Below, piece by piece: positions 35,295-44,163 of a DNA stretch of 64,000 bases (position 1 is its first letter; each line of letters opens with the position of its first letter). Both the position numbers and the translations under genes were made by a program. Origin of the DNA: SIG299 sp051880375 (GTDB lineage Bacteria > Bacillota > Clostridia > Lachnospirales > Lachnospiraceae); assembly GCA_051880375.1 (NCBI GenBank), contig JBJENV010000076.1, forward strand, positions 1-64,000, read 5' to 3'. The notes below the pieces were generated by a model that did not search any database, was not told the DNA's origin, and saw only the letters and a program-made list of their open reading frames with translations.

Positions 35295-35996
35295 CTATAA
35301 ATGCTTGATTAGTGCGGCATGAACCGCATCATACATCCCACGGCTGATAGGAACTAAGTCTCCGTTACTCATGGTAATGTCGGTTCTTGTGATTTTTTTA
35401 ATATATTTCAGCCCGACTACAAAAGAGCGGTGGACTTTGAAAAATGTTTCATCCAGCTGCCCGATAAATTTTCCAAGCGTCATGCGGGTACGATACCTGC
35501 CGTGTACCGTATGAACGATCACATATACATTTTCCGATTCTATGTACAGAATATCCGCTAACGATACCTTGATCTCTCCGTCCGCAGTAGAAAGCAGTAC
35601 CGAGCGCTGCCTGTAGGCGAGATTGTTTACGGCTTTATCAAGCACCGGACAAAGCTTTGCCGCATCCACCGGCTTAATCAGATAGTGCAGAGCGGAAACA
35701 TCAAAACCGTCACTGAAGTATTCGTAAAAACCCGTGATAAAAACAATCTGTATCGTGGAGTTTTCACGTCTTACCGCTTTGGCAAGCTCGATACCGCTTA
35801 CCTCCGGCATTTCAATATCGAGGAGCAGAATATCAAAATCCTTTTCCTCCGCCCAGTCAAACAAAAATGCCTTCGCGCTTTCGTATGGTTTGATTTCCGT
35901 CAGATGACGGTTCTTCTCCGCCCATGCGGTAACGATATCCTCAAGATATGCCCTCTGCTTAGCATCATCATCGCAAATTGCAAGCTTATACTTCAT
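35295..35996 (-). CDS. LytTR family response regulator
   Basis: 233 residues. Receiver: AICDDDAKQ, acceptor Asp in ILLLDIEMPEVSG, and YLIKPV. C-terminal LytTR DNA-binding domain: DILYIESENVYVIVHT, the FFKVHRSFVVGLKYI segment and a closing VPISRGMYDAV. Members bind pairs of direct repeats near -35 and usually control peptide, toxin or envelope genes. The downstream ABC pair is the likely target. A hairpin with a U run stands 20 nt before the ATG. Confidence 0.92.
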   Translation of the reverse strand: MKYKLAICDDDAKQRAYLEDIVTAWAEKNRHLTEIKPYESAKAFLFDWAEEKDFDILLLDIEMPEVSGIELAKAVRRENSTIQIVFITGFYEYFSDGFDVSALHYLIKPVDAAKLCPVLDKAVNNLAYRQRSVLLSTADGEIKVSLADILYIESENVYVIVHTVHGRYRTRMTLGKFIGQLDETFFKVHRSFVVGLKYIKKITRTDITMSNGDLVPISRGMYDAVHAALIKHL

Positions 35997-36018
35997 GTTC
36001 TCACCGTCCTTTTTGGAG

Positions 36019-36049
36019 AAAAAAGGAGCCGCTTAAAAAGCAGCTCCTT
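36019..36049 (-). terminator. Hairpin with U run in the LytTR leader
   Basis: GGAGC-GCTT pairs with AAGC-GCTCC (36025-36047), flanked by AA/TT pairs, with a run of T on the minus strand (36019-36024). It could end cold-shock transcripts or act as an attenuator, because a TATAAT (36100-36105) lies upstream of it. Confidence 0.6.
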
Positions 36050-36149
36050 TCTCGTCTCCTCAATTCCGTATTACCATATAGCTTATTTCCCGTATAAAAA
36101 TTATAACAATTTATATATTAGAAAAAGGTACACTGGAAAACTTTCTTGA

Positions 36150-36350
36150 TTAGCACTTTGTTACGTTTGTTGCCTGAGGTCCCTTAGCGCCTTCAACGAT
36201 ATCGAACTCTACTTCCTGACCTTCCTCTAAGGACTTGAAGCCTTCCATGTTCAGACCGGAGTAGTGTACGAATACATCGTTACCAGCTTCATCACAGATG
36301 AAACCGAAGCCCTTCTGGTTGTTGAACCACTTAACTGTACCCTTATGCAT
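36150..36350 (-). CDS. Cold-shock protein, CspA family
   Basis: 66 residues from the ATG at 36350 (GGAGGA 8 nt upstream). Single cold-shock domain with both RNA-binding motifs: KGFGFI and DVFVHYSG. The start MHKGTVKWFN is typical. It binds single-stranded nucleic acid and melts RNA structure. The stretch upstream to 36398 in frame is non-coding leader. Confidence 0.95.
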   Translation of the reverse strand: MHKGTVKWFNNQKGFGFICDEAGNDVFVHYSGLNMEGFKSLEEGQEVEFDIVEGAKGPQATNVTKC

Positions 36351-36407
36351 GTGTATGTCCTCCAAAAAATATAAAATATCATGCAAGCCATTGCTCACAC
36401 TAAAAAC

Positions 36408-36436
36408 ATAATACCATTTCTTCTAAAAAGTGTCAA
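36408..36436 (-). promoter_or_regulatory. Strong promoter of the cold-shock gene
   Basis: Minus strand TTGACA (36431-36436), spacer 17, TATTAT (36408-36413). It begins 12 bp from the aspS stop codon. Confidence 0.85.
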
Positions 36437-36447
36437 ACTATTTTTTT

Positions 36448-38235
36448 CTACTTCTCGTTCTTTGCTATCTCAATGCCCAGCTCCTGCAGCTGTTTGTCAT
36501 CGACTACATTCGGCGCATCAGTCATTAAGCAGGAAGCATCCTTTACCTTCGGGAAGGCAATGACGTCACGGATGGTATCTACCTTTGCCATTAACATAAT
36601 CAGACGGTCCAGGCCATAGGCAAGTCCTGCGTGAGGCGGAACACCGTACTTAAAGGCATTTAAGAGGAAGCCGAAGCGCTCATACGCAGCTTCCTTTGTG
36701 AAGCCGAGTACTTCAAACATCTTCTCCTGAACCTCGCTCTGGAAGATTCTGACCGAACCGCCGCCGATTTCCGTGCCGTTCAATACGATATCGTAAGCCT
36801 TTGCACGAACCTTGCCCGGGTCGGTATCAAGAAGCGGCAAATCCTCGTCCATCGGCATCGTAAACGGATGATGCATTGCCACATAACGTCCTTCTTCCTC
36901 GGAGTACTCAAGAAGAGGGAACTCGGTGACCCATAAGAAATTGTACTGATTCTTATCCAGTAAATCGAGGTGCCTTGCAATCTCTAAGCGAAGGTTACCG
37001 AGTACATCGTAAACCACCTTATTCTTATCGGCAGCAAAGAACAGCAAATCTCCCGGCTCGCCCTCCATTGCCGCAACCAGTGCCGTTAATTCTTCCTCGG
37101 TCATAAACTTTGCAAACGAAGACTTGTAGCTGCCGTCCTCCTCAATCGCAAGATAAGCAAGTCCCTTGGCTCCAAAGCCCTTTGCAAATTCCACCAAAGC
37201 GTCTATCTTCTTTCTCGGCATCGCTGCCTGACCCTTTGCATTGATACCGCGAACCGAGCCGCCGTTTGCAAGCGCGCCGGTAAATACGCCGAAGCCACAG
37301 TTTGCTACAACGTCGGAAACATTCTTTAGTTCCATGCCGAAACGGGTATCCGGCTTATCGGAACCGAAGCGGTCCATTGCCTCCTGCCATGTCATACGCT
37401 GAATCGGAAGCTTGACGTCCACTCCGATAGCACCGAACAGCTTCTTTAACAGACGCTCATTGACATCCAGAACATCCTCGACATCCACAAAAGAAAGCTC
37501 CATATCAATCTGGGTGAATTCCGGCTGACGGTCTGCACGCAAATCCTCATCACGGAAGCACTTGACTATCTGAAAATATCTGTCATAACCGGAGCACATC
37601 AACAGCTGCTTGAACAGCTGCGGAGACTGCGGCAGCGCATAGAACGTACCCGGATGCACGCGGCTCGGTACAAGATAGTCTCTTGCGCCCTCCGGCGTAC
37701 TCTTTGTCAACATCGGCGTTTCGATTTCAAGGAAGCCCTCATCTGCCAGAAACTGTCTGGTCAGTGTTGCAATCCGGCTTCTAAGCATTAAGTTTCTCTG
37801 CAGGTCAGGACGGCGCAGGTCTAAGTAACGGTACTTTAAGCGAAGCTCGTCCTTTGTTTTGGAATCCTCTTCAATCGGAAACGGAGGTACCTCCGCCTCG
37901 GAAAGAATACGAAGTTCCTTGGCGCGCACCTCGATATCACCGGTAGTAAGCGCCTCATTTGCCGCGCCGGAGCGTGCGGTCACCTCGCCCTTTACTGCAA
38001 TGACAAACTCACTGCGAAGCTTTTCGCCCTTTGCGAAATTTTCCGCACCGCAGTCTGCCTCCTCTAAAATAATCTGAAGTAAACCGGAGCGGTCTCTTAA
38101 ATCAACAAAAATAATTCCGCCCTTATTTCTGCTTTTCTGCACCCAGCCCATGACGGTAACGGTTTCACCGATATTCTGTCTGGACACCTCCGTACATCTG
38201 TGGGTTCTTTTTAACCCCTTCATGGATTCTGCCAT
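36448..38235 (-). CDS. aspS: Aspartyl-tRNA synthetase
   Basis: 595 residues, normal length for the bacterial type with the inserted GAD domain. N-terminal OB fold (VMGWVQKSRNKGGIIFVDLRD, in part), class II motifs with FLEIETP, the QSPQLFKQLLM block, FRDEDLRADRQPEFTQ-region and the final GLAYGLDRL motif 3. GAGAGGAG lies 8 nt before the ATG. It charges tRNA-Asp in the cytoplasm. Last gene of the apt-relA operon; no terminator is visible before the cold-shock promoter. Confidence 0.97.
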   Translation of the reverse strand: MAESMKGLKRTHRCTEVSRQNIGETVTVMGWVQKSRNKGGIIFVDLRDRSGLLQIILEEADCGAENFAKGEKLRSEFVIAVKGEVTARSGAANEALTTGDIEVRAKELRILSEAEVPPFPIEEDSKTKDELRLKYRYLDLRRPDLQRNLMLRSRIATLTRQFLADEGFLEIETPMLTKSTPEGARDYLVPSRVHPGTFYALPQSPQLFKQLLMCSGYDRYFQIVKCFRDEDLRADRQPEFTQIDMELSFVDVEDVLDVNERLLKKLFGAIGVDVKLPIQRMTWQEAMDRFGSDKPDTRFGMELKNVSDVVANCGFGVFTGALANGGSVRGINAKGQAAMPRKKIDALVEFAKGFGAKGLAYLAIEEDGSYKSSFAKFMTEEELTALVAAMEGEPGDLLFFAADKNKVVYDVLGNLRLEIARHLDLLDKNQYNFLWVTEFPLLEYSEEEGRYVAMHHPFTMPMDEDLPLLDTDPGKVRAKAYDIVLNGTEIGGGSVRIFQSEVQEKMFEVLGFTKEAAYERFGFLLNAFKYGVPPHAGLAYGLDRLIMLMAKVDTIRDVIAFPKVKDASCLMTDAPNVVDDKQLQELGIEIAKNEK

Positions 38236-38239
38236 TGTC

Positions 38240-38887
38240 TTAACTCCTCTCTCTGTAATACCTCTGTTTTGCGTTTATTTGATTTGCAAACTCTGTCACT
38301 GTCTGAAACTGTTCGGAATGATACAGCTTTAAAAATTCAAGAAAAATCTTCATGTCAAAGGTCTTGTTATCCTCTATCATCATTTCCACTGCCGCATCCA
38401 TATCAAACGCCCTCCGGTACGGGCGGTCGGATATCAGCGCCGAAAACGCATCGCATACCCGAAGCAGCCTTGCCGACAGCGGAATCCGGTCTCCTGCAAG
38501 GTTGTCCGGGTAACCGCTGCCGTCATAGTTCTCGTGGTGATGGTAAACCGCCATCAGAATATCCTCCGGATAGTTGCACTCCTTTAACATTTCCATGCCA
38601 AGCTGTGCGTGCATTCTCATATATTTCACCGATTCGATTTCCAGTGCCTGTTTATCCCGCCCGTACAGATTCTTACTTAATCTGAGCTTTCCGATATCAT
38701 GGACATAGGCGGCTTTTACTACCTGCTGCGAAAATTTCTCGTCAAATTCCATCTGTATGCAAAGCAGACCTACAATCATCCCGACCAGCGCTCCGTGGTC
38801 TATAATGTCATAATAATCCTCTTCCATTAAATCCGCAAGGTCCAGATGATGCAATACGTCTGAAACAATCTGATTTGAAGTTTCCAC
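38240..38887 (-). CDS. HD domain protein, HD-GYP-like phosphohydrolase
   Basis: 215 residues with a GTG start (AAAGGAG upstream, spacing 10). HD-GYP pattern: VHDIGKL, RMHAQLG, HHHENYDGSGYP and DAFSALISDRPYR, so the metal ligands and the GYP triplet are present. No membrane segment, receiver or other domain. It may degrade c-di-GMP or another cyclic nucleotide. It lies between hemZ and aspS, four bases from the aspS start. Confidence 0.85.
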   Translation of the reverse strand: METSNQIVSDVLHHLDLADLMEEDYYDIIDHGALVGMIVGLLCIQMEFDEKFSQQVVKAAYVHDIGKLRLSKNLYGRDKQALEIESVKYMRMHAQLGMEMLKECNYPEDILMAVYHHHENYDGSGYPDNLAGDRIPLSARLLRVCDAFSALISDRPYRRAFDMDAAVEMMIEDNKTFDMKIFLEFLKLYHSEQFQTVTEFANQINAKQRYYRERS

Positions 38888-38948
38888 TTAAGGTGCTCTC
38901 CTTTCCCCGTCCTGCCACAGTAAGGTACGGCAGGCACAAACTCTATTT

Positions 38949-40466
38949 CTACAGAAGCTCTCTGTACTGCAACAGGAACTTCTGTTTTCTTGCTATCATT
39001 TCGTCAATACGGGTAATATAATCCTTTACGCTCTTGACATTTTCCACTCGTTCCAGGCGGTCTGTACCGGCAAACACAAACTTTGTCGAGCCTCCCGCAC
39101 CGAGTGCTAAAATCGTATGATGCTCCTCCATAATCAGAACATTATAAAGCCCTTCCTTGCCTTCTCTTGCATAGCCGACATTTTCTAAATTTTCTGCCAT
39201 GTTTTTCTGCCGGTATAAGTAATACGGCTCATAAGCATGAGCTGCCATATAGGCTTCACATACCTTTAACATTTCCGCAGCTTCTCTCGACTTCAGTTCC
39301 TGATAACGTTCCTTTTCCGCATTCAGACGCGCTGCCCGCTTTACTGCCAGTGTATGCACGGTAATACTGTCCGGATTCAGCGGTTCGAGTTCGGAAAGCG
39401 TAAATTCAATATCCTTCTTTCCCTCGCCGGTCAGTCCGATAATCAAATCCATGTTAATGTTGTCATATCCGCATTCCCTTGCCAGAGTAAATGCTTCCTT
39501 AATCTGCTCTGCCGTATGCCGGCGTCCGATTAAATCAAGCGTTCTCTGCTGCATCGTCTGCGGATTGATGGAAATCCGGGTAACCCCTTCCTCCTTTAAC
39601 ACCACGAGTTTTTCCCTCGTGATACTGTCCGGACGTCCTGCCTCTACCGTCCACTCCCGTAAATAAGTAAAATCAAAGCTCTGCTTTATCTTACGAAGCA
39701 GCCTGCGCAGCTGGTCTGCCGACAAGGTTGTCGGTGTTCCTCCGCCGATGTAAAGGCTCACCAGCTTCTTTTCCGGAAAACAGCCTGCCGCAAAGTCAAT
39801 TTCTTTAAACAAAGCTTCCAGATACGGTTCAACATATGTCTCATACTGTGCAAGCGGATAAGAACTGAAGGAACAGTACAGACAGATACTCGGACAGAAC
39901 GGAATCCCGATATAAACACTGTAGCTGTCCTCCTCCGTAATGTCCGCAAGCAGCCTGCTTTCTTTTTCCGCCACCCTGATACAAAGTGAAGCCTTTTCAC
40001 CAGAACAAAGATACTCCGTTTTAAAGTAATTTGCAATAGTTTCCGCAGATTCTCCCTGCATTCTTCTCTCCAGTGCCTGCTTTGTCGGACGGATTCCGGT
40101 CAGTGTTCCCCATGGAAGCTCCTTCCCGGTTGATTTTTGCATCATCCGGTACAGGCTCCGGTGCAGCCGGTTCCGGTACAGCCTGCGGTCCGGCGTGCCC
40201 TCGTTGTGATAGGTTCCTTCCTCTATACATGCAAAGTCTTCCTCCGCCGTTTGTACTTTCCTTCCGTCATCCATAGACAGAAAAAAACGGTTTGGCTCAA
40301 GACATAGCTTAAGCCTCACCATAGCGGATGCAGGGGATATACCGCCGAAATCCAAAGACGGTATATCCTCATGTACGATATTCAGTTCTTCCTCCGGGTA
40401 AAAGGCCTTAACAAGCGGACGAATATCCTGCTCGTAGTCCTCTCCCAACATTTCAATATAAATCAT
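38949..40466 (-). CDS. hemZ: Oxygen-independent coproporphyrinogen dehydrogenase HemZ, radical SAM
   Basis: 505 residues. The radical-SAM motif CPSICLYC (CX3CX2C) follows YIGIPF; SLYIGGGTPTTL and ISINPQTM match the HemN/HemZ family. The long N-terminal part before the radical-SAM core marks the HemZ type. It is annotated for heme synthesis, though Clostridia often keep it without a full pathway. Its start overlaps the metallo-hydrolase gene by 14 nt. Confidence 0.9.
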   Translation of the reverse strand: MIYIEMLGEDYEQDIRPLVKAFYPEEELNIVHEDIPSLDFGGISPASAMVRLKLCLEPNRFFLSMDDGRKVQTAEEDFACIEEGTYHNEGTPDRRLYRNRLHRSLYRMMQKSTGKELPWGTLTGIRPTKQALERRMQGESAETIANYFKTEYLCSGEKASLCIRVAEKESRLLADITEEDSYSVYIGIPFCPSICLYCSFSSYPLAQYETYVEPYLEALFKEIDFAAGCFPEKKLVSLYIGGGTPTTLSADQLRRLLRKIKQSFDFTYLREWTVEAGRPDSITREKLVVLKEEGVTRISINPQTMQQRTLDLIGRRHTAEQIKEAFTLARECGYDNINMDLIIGLTGEGKKDIEFTLSELEPLNPDSITVHTLAVKRAARLNAEKERYQELKSREAAEMLKVCEAYMAAHAYEPYYLYRQKNMAENLENVGYAREGKEGLYNVLIMEEHHTILALGAGGSTKFVFAGTDRLERVENVKSVKDYITRIDEMIARKQKFLLQYRELL

Positions 40467-41097
40467 TGTCGTCTCTCAATATCTGCGAATTAAACTCTTT
40501 TTCATGACGGATGGTCGTATTCTGACCATGCCCCGGATAAACCTCTACTCTGTCCGGAAGCACAAACAGCTTTTCCTTAATGGAAGTCTGAATCGCTGAT
40601 GCCTTTCCGGTCGGCAAATCCGTCCGGCCGATGCTTTCATAAAACAGCGTATCCCCGGCAAACAGCTTCCGCTCTTTCTGCCAGTAATAGCAGCAGCTTC
40701 CCACGGTATGTCCCGGTGTCGCAATCACCAGCAGTTCCCCGTTCAGATACGGAAGCACCTGTCCGTCTTCATAGTACTCATCTGCTTCCATACCGTAAGG
40801 GAGCATGAATCTGGACGATACGTTTTTCCAGGAATCCTCCAGTACCTCCTGCTCTGCCTCAAGACAGCCGACCGGAATACGGTAATGCTGCCGTAAATCC
40901 GCCGCTGCCAGCATATGATCAAAGTGTCCGTGCGTCAGCAAAATTCCCTCCGGCACTATCTCTAATTCTTTTATTACCCTTTCGATGCGTTCTGCATCGT
41001 CTGCCGGGTCAATAATAACTGCCTTCTTTGTCTCCGGCTCATACACAATATGGCAGTTTGTCCTTACTGCTCCAAGCAGTAAACTTTTTACTCCCAT
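40453..41097 (-). CDS. MBL-fold metallo-hydrolase, glyoxalase II-like
   Basis: 214 residues from the ATG at 41097 (AAAGGAG, spacing 8). Metallo-beta-lactamase fold with THGHFDH, TPGHTVGS, FAGDTLF and VYPGHG, giving all metal ligands. Small members of this group cleave thioesters or act as persulfide enzymes; the substrate is not clear. It overlaps the end of relA slightly upstream in frame, and sits in the common Clostridial relA-MBL-hemZ order. Confidence 0.9.
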   Translation of the reverse strand: MGVKSLLLGAVRTNCHIVYEPETKKAVIIDPADDAERIERVIKELEIVPEGILLTHGHFDHMLAAADLRQHYRIPVGCLEAEQEVLEDSWKNVSSRFMLPYGMEADEYYEDGQVLPYLNGELLVIATPGHTVGSCCYYWQKERKLFAGDTLFYESIGRTDLPTGKASAIQTSIKEKLFVLPDRVEVYPGHGQNTTIRHEKEFNSQILRDDNDLY

Positions 41098-41113
41098 GAC
41101 TTCTGCTCCTTTC

Positions 41114-43417
41114 TCAGCCTGTAGTCCGCTCCACATCAATGATGCTCTCTACATTTCGTATTTTGGTAATCAAATAATTTAACTGGTCAGCCCCGTGCAC
41201 CTGAAAGCCCATCGTAATCGTTGCGGTCCCCTGTTTGCTCGTGCGGCTGTTAATCGTTGCGATATCTATCTTGTTTTCGGTAAAAATTTTTGTAATATCA
41301 AGCAGAACACCGCTTCGATTATTGGCAAATATTTTAATCTCTGCAAAGTAAAACTCATCCCGCTTATCCTCCAGATGATTCCACTCCGCAGGGATAAAGC
41401 GGATGCGGTCCTCGTCTGTTGCATGAATGATGTTGACACAGTCGGTACGATGAATCGAAACGCCTCGTCCTCTGGTAACATAGCCGACGATATCGTCACC
41501 CGGAACCGGTGAACAGCACTTGGAGAAATGTACAGCTACATCATCGATTCCCTGTACGATGATTCCGGTCTTTGCCTTCACGGAAATCGGCTGCTCGTTT
41601 TTACGAACCTCTGCAATCGTTTCCAGCACTTTTTCGTCCGTCAGCTCTTTTTTCTTCTTTTTGTTATATTCCTCCTGAAGCCGGTTGACAATCTGCCCTT
41701 CCTTTAACGCTCCATGCCCTACGGCGGCAAGAATGGCATCCCAGTCGCGGAAGCCGTACTTTCGCATACAGACTTCCATGAATTCCGGCTTCATGATATC
41801 ACTTGTGACGATTCCCTTTGCCTTACAGTATGCAGTTAACAGATCCTTCCCTCGCTGAACATTATCTTCCTTCAGCTCCGACTTGAACCATTGGTTGATT
41901 TTGTTCTTTGCCTGTGTACTCTTGACTAAATTCAGCCAGTCACGGCTCGGTCCTTTCGAGTTCTGAGAAGTAATGATTTCAATTCGGTCGCCGTTCTGAA
42001 TCACATAATCGATGGTGACAAGCTTGCCGTTGACCCTGGCACCGACCATCTTGTTTCCGACCGCGCTGTGAATCGCATAAGCAAAGTCCACCGGGGTCGA
42101 GCCTGCCGGCAGGTTTTTGACATCCCCGGACGGCGTAAAGCAGTACACATAATCCGAGAACAAATCCAGCTCATTTTTTAAGCCGCTTAAGAACTCCTTG
42201 CTGTCGGACATGTCCTTCTGCCACTCTAAAATCTGACGCAGCCATGCGAGCTTCTGCTCTTCGTTTGCCGAAGACTTGACGCCGTTCTGCGCCTCCTTAT
42301 ACTTCCAGTGTGCCGCAATACCGTATTCCGCCGTGCGGTGCATTTCAAACGTACGAATCTGGATTTCAAACGGCGTACCGTTCGGTCCGATTAACGTTGT
42401 GTGGAGCGACTGATACATGTTCTGCTTCGGCATTGCGATATAGTCCTTAAAACGTCCCGGAATCGGCTTATACATTTCGTGGATAATACCAAGCACCGCA
42501 TAGCAGTCCTTTACGGTATCCACAATAATACGCACCGCAAACAAATCATAAATCTGATCCAGCGTTTTATTCTGGTTCTTCATTTTTTTATAAATACTGA
42601 AAAAGTGCTTGACTCTTCCGTCAATCTGCGCCCGGATGCCGGCTTCTTCTATGTTTTCCGCCACCTGGTCAATAATACCGGAAACAAATGCCTCTCTGTC
42701 CGATTTCCGGAGCGCAATGCTCCGGCTTAACTCTTCATAAACACCCGGCTCCAGATATTTCAAAGACAGGTCATCCATTTCCACCTTGATTTTTGAAATA
42801 CCGAGACGTTGCGCAAGCGGCGCATAAATATCCATCGTTTCACGCGACTTTTCAATCTGCTTTTCCGGACTCTGATACTGCATCGTCCTCATATTATGCA
42901 GGCGGTCGGCAAGCTTAATCATGATGACGCGGATATCCTTTGCCATGGCAAGGAACATCTTTCTCAGGTTTTCCGCCTGAAGTTCAATCTTGTCTACCTC
43001 ATAATTTAACTGCGTCAGCTTGGTAACACCGTCCACCAGCAGTGCGATTTCCTCATTGAATTCTCTGGTCAGGTCCTCTTCGGTACAGACCGTATCCTCA
43101 ATCACATCATGCAGAATGCCCGCCGTAATTGTTTCCTTATCCAGCTCCAGCTCTGCTAAAATGATTGCCACACAGAGCGGATGAATGATATACGGTTCTC
43201 CCGACTTTCGCTTCTGCCCCGCATGCAGGCGGTCTGCCATATGATATGCTTTCTCAATCATGGAAATATCCGTTCCCGGACGATACGCATAAATTGTCTC
43301 AATCAGCTTCTCATACAGAGCCTTCGGGTCCGTAAAATCCGCAGGAGTACTTAAGGATTTTTCTTCTATCGGTTTTTTTATTACCAGTCCTGTATTTTTC
43401 TGCTTGGTATCTTCCAT
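41114..43417 (-). CDS. relA: Bifunctional (p)ppGpp synthetase/hydrolase
   Basis: About 767 residues. HD hydrolase domain (HDVIEDT), synthetase domain (GRFKDYIAMPKQNMYQSLHTT in part; EIQIRTFEMH), TGS domain (FTPSGDVKNLPAGSTPVDFA in part), zinc-finger-like CCSPVPGDDIVG and a C-terminal ACT domain. Both active sites look complete, so it makes and degrades the stringent alarmone. The start is uncertain: ATG at 43429 lies 1 nt from GGAAAGG, ATG at 43417 lies 13 nt from it; 43417 is used. It follows apt closely. Confidence 0.95.
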   Translation of the reverse strand: MEDTKQKNTGLVIKKPIEEKSLSTPADFTDPKALYEKLIETIYAYRPGTDISMIEKAYHMADRLHAGQKRKSGEPYIIHPLCVAIILAELELDKETITAGILHDVIEDTVCTEEDLTREFNEEIALLVDGVTKLTQLNYEVDKIELQAENLRKMFLAMAKDIRVIMIKLADRLHNMRTMQYQSPEKQIEKSRETMDIYAPLAQRLGISKIKVEMDDLSLKYLEPGVYEELSRSIALRKSDREAFVSGIIDQVAENIEEAGIRAQIDGRVKHFFSIYKKMKNQNKTLDQIYDLFAVRIIVDTVKDCYAVLGIIHEMYKPIPGRFKDYIAMPKQNMYQSLHTTLIGPNGTPFEIQIRTFEMHRTAEYGIAAHWKYKEAQNGVKSSANEEQKLAWLRQILEWQKDMSDSKEFLSGLKNELDLFSDYVYCFTPSGDVKNLPAGSTPVDFAYAIHSAVGNKMVGARVNGKLVTIDYVIQNGDRIEIITSQNSKGPSRDWLNLVKSTQAKNKINQWFKSELKEDNVQRGKDLLTAYCKAKGIVTSDIMKPEFMEVCMRKYGFRDWDAILAAVGHGALKEGQIVNRLQEEYNKKKKKELTDEKVLETIAEVRKNEQPISVKAKTGIIVQGIDDVAVHFSKCCSPVPGDDIVGYVTRGRGVSIHRTDCVNIIHATDEDRIRFIPAEWNHLEDKRDEFYFAEIKIFANNRSGVLLDITKIFTENKIDIATINSRTSKQGTATITMGFQVHGADQLNYLITKIRNVESIIDVERTTG

Positions 43418-43463
43418 CTCAGTAACCATGCCTTTCCGCAGCTGCAACTAATTCTTCACAGGC

Positions 43464-43988
43464 TTATTTTCCCGGATACTTGATAACCGCATCCACATCA
43501 TAGCCTTTTAACTTGTCTCTTCCCTTTAAGCCCTCTAACTCCATTAAGAACGCAATCTTTACTACCTCACCGCCAAGCTGCTCCACCAGCTTGATGATTG
43601 CTTCAATCGTACCGCCGGTAGCAATCAGGTCATCGATGATTACCACCTTCTGACCCGGTTTGATGGAATCCTTATGCATTTCAATCGTAGCAGTACCGTA
43701 CTCTAAATCATAGGTCATTGCTACGGTTTCGCAAGGCAGCTTGCCCTTTTTTCTGACCGGAATAAATGCCTTTTTCATGTTATAGGCAACCGGCACACCA
43801 AAAATAAAACCTCTGGACTCCGGTCCGACTACTGCATCAAACTCGACATCCTTTAACAGCTCCTCAATGCCCTGAATCGCTAACTGTAATCCGTCCGCGT
43901 CCTGCAGAACGCTGGTCACATCACGAAACATAATGCCCGGCTCCGGGAAGTCCGGTATGGTTCTTACATAATCTTCTACCTTTTTCAT
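43464..43988 (-). CDS. apt: Adenine phosphoribosyltransferase
   Basis: 174 residues from the ATG at 43988 (GGAGAG, spacing 7); the in-frame ATG at 44003 lies within the ribosome site and is unlikely. The PRPP motif VVIIDDLIATGGT and FPEPGIMFRDVT, GPESRGFIFG are typical. It converts adenine and PRPP to AMP. First gene of the operon with relA. Confidence 0.96.
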   Translation of the reverse strand: MKKVEDYVRTIPDFPEPGIMFRDVTSVLQDADGLQLAIQGIEELLKDVEFDAVVGPESRGFIFGVPVAYNMKKAFIPVRKKGKLPCETVAMTYDLEYGTATIEMHKDSIKPGQKVVIIDDLIATGGTIEAIIKLVEQLGGEVVKIAFLMELEGLKGRDKLKGYDVDAVIKYPGK

Positions 43989-44075
43989 AGTATATCTCTC
44001 CATTCGCTTTTTTATTTTGCACCGGCCATCCGTTTTACCAAATGCACGGTATTGGTTTTCCTGTCTAATATTCTG

Positions 44076-44103
44076 ATTATAGCACGTTTTTTTTCAGAAG
44101 CAA
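44076..44103 (-). promoter_or_regulatory. Promoter of the apt-relA operon
   Basis: Minus strand TATAAT at 44076-44081 with TTGCTT 16 nt upstream. It partly overlaps the T-rich end of the carB terminator. Confidence 0.55.
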
Positions 44104-44104
44104 A

Positions 44105-44152
44105 GAAAAAAATAAAAGCGACAGAAAGCCTCATGCACTCTCTGCCGCTTTT
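44105..44152 (-). terminator. Terminator of carAB
   Basis: AAAAGCG-CAGA-AG and its imperfect complement (44114-44152) form a hairpin just after the carB stop, followed on the minus strand by ATTTTTTTC. Confidence 0.85.
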
Positions 44153-44163
44153 ACCGCTTTTCT

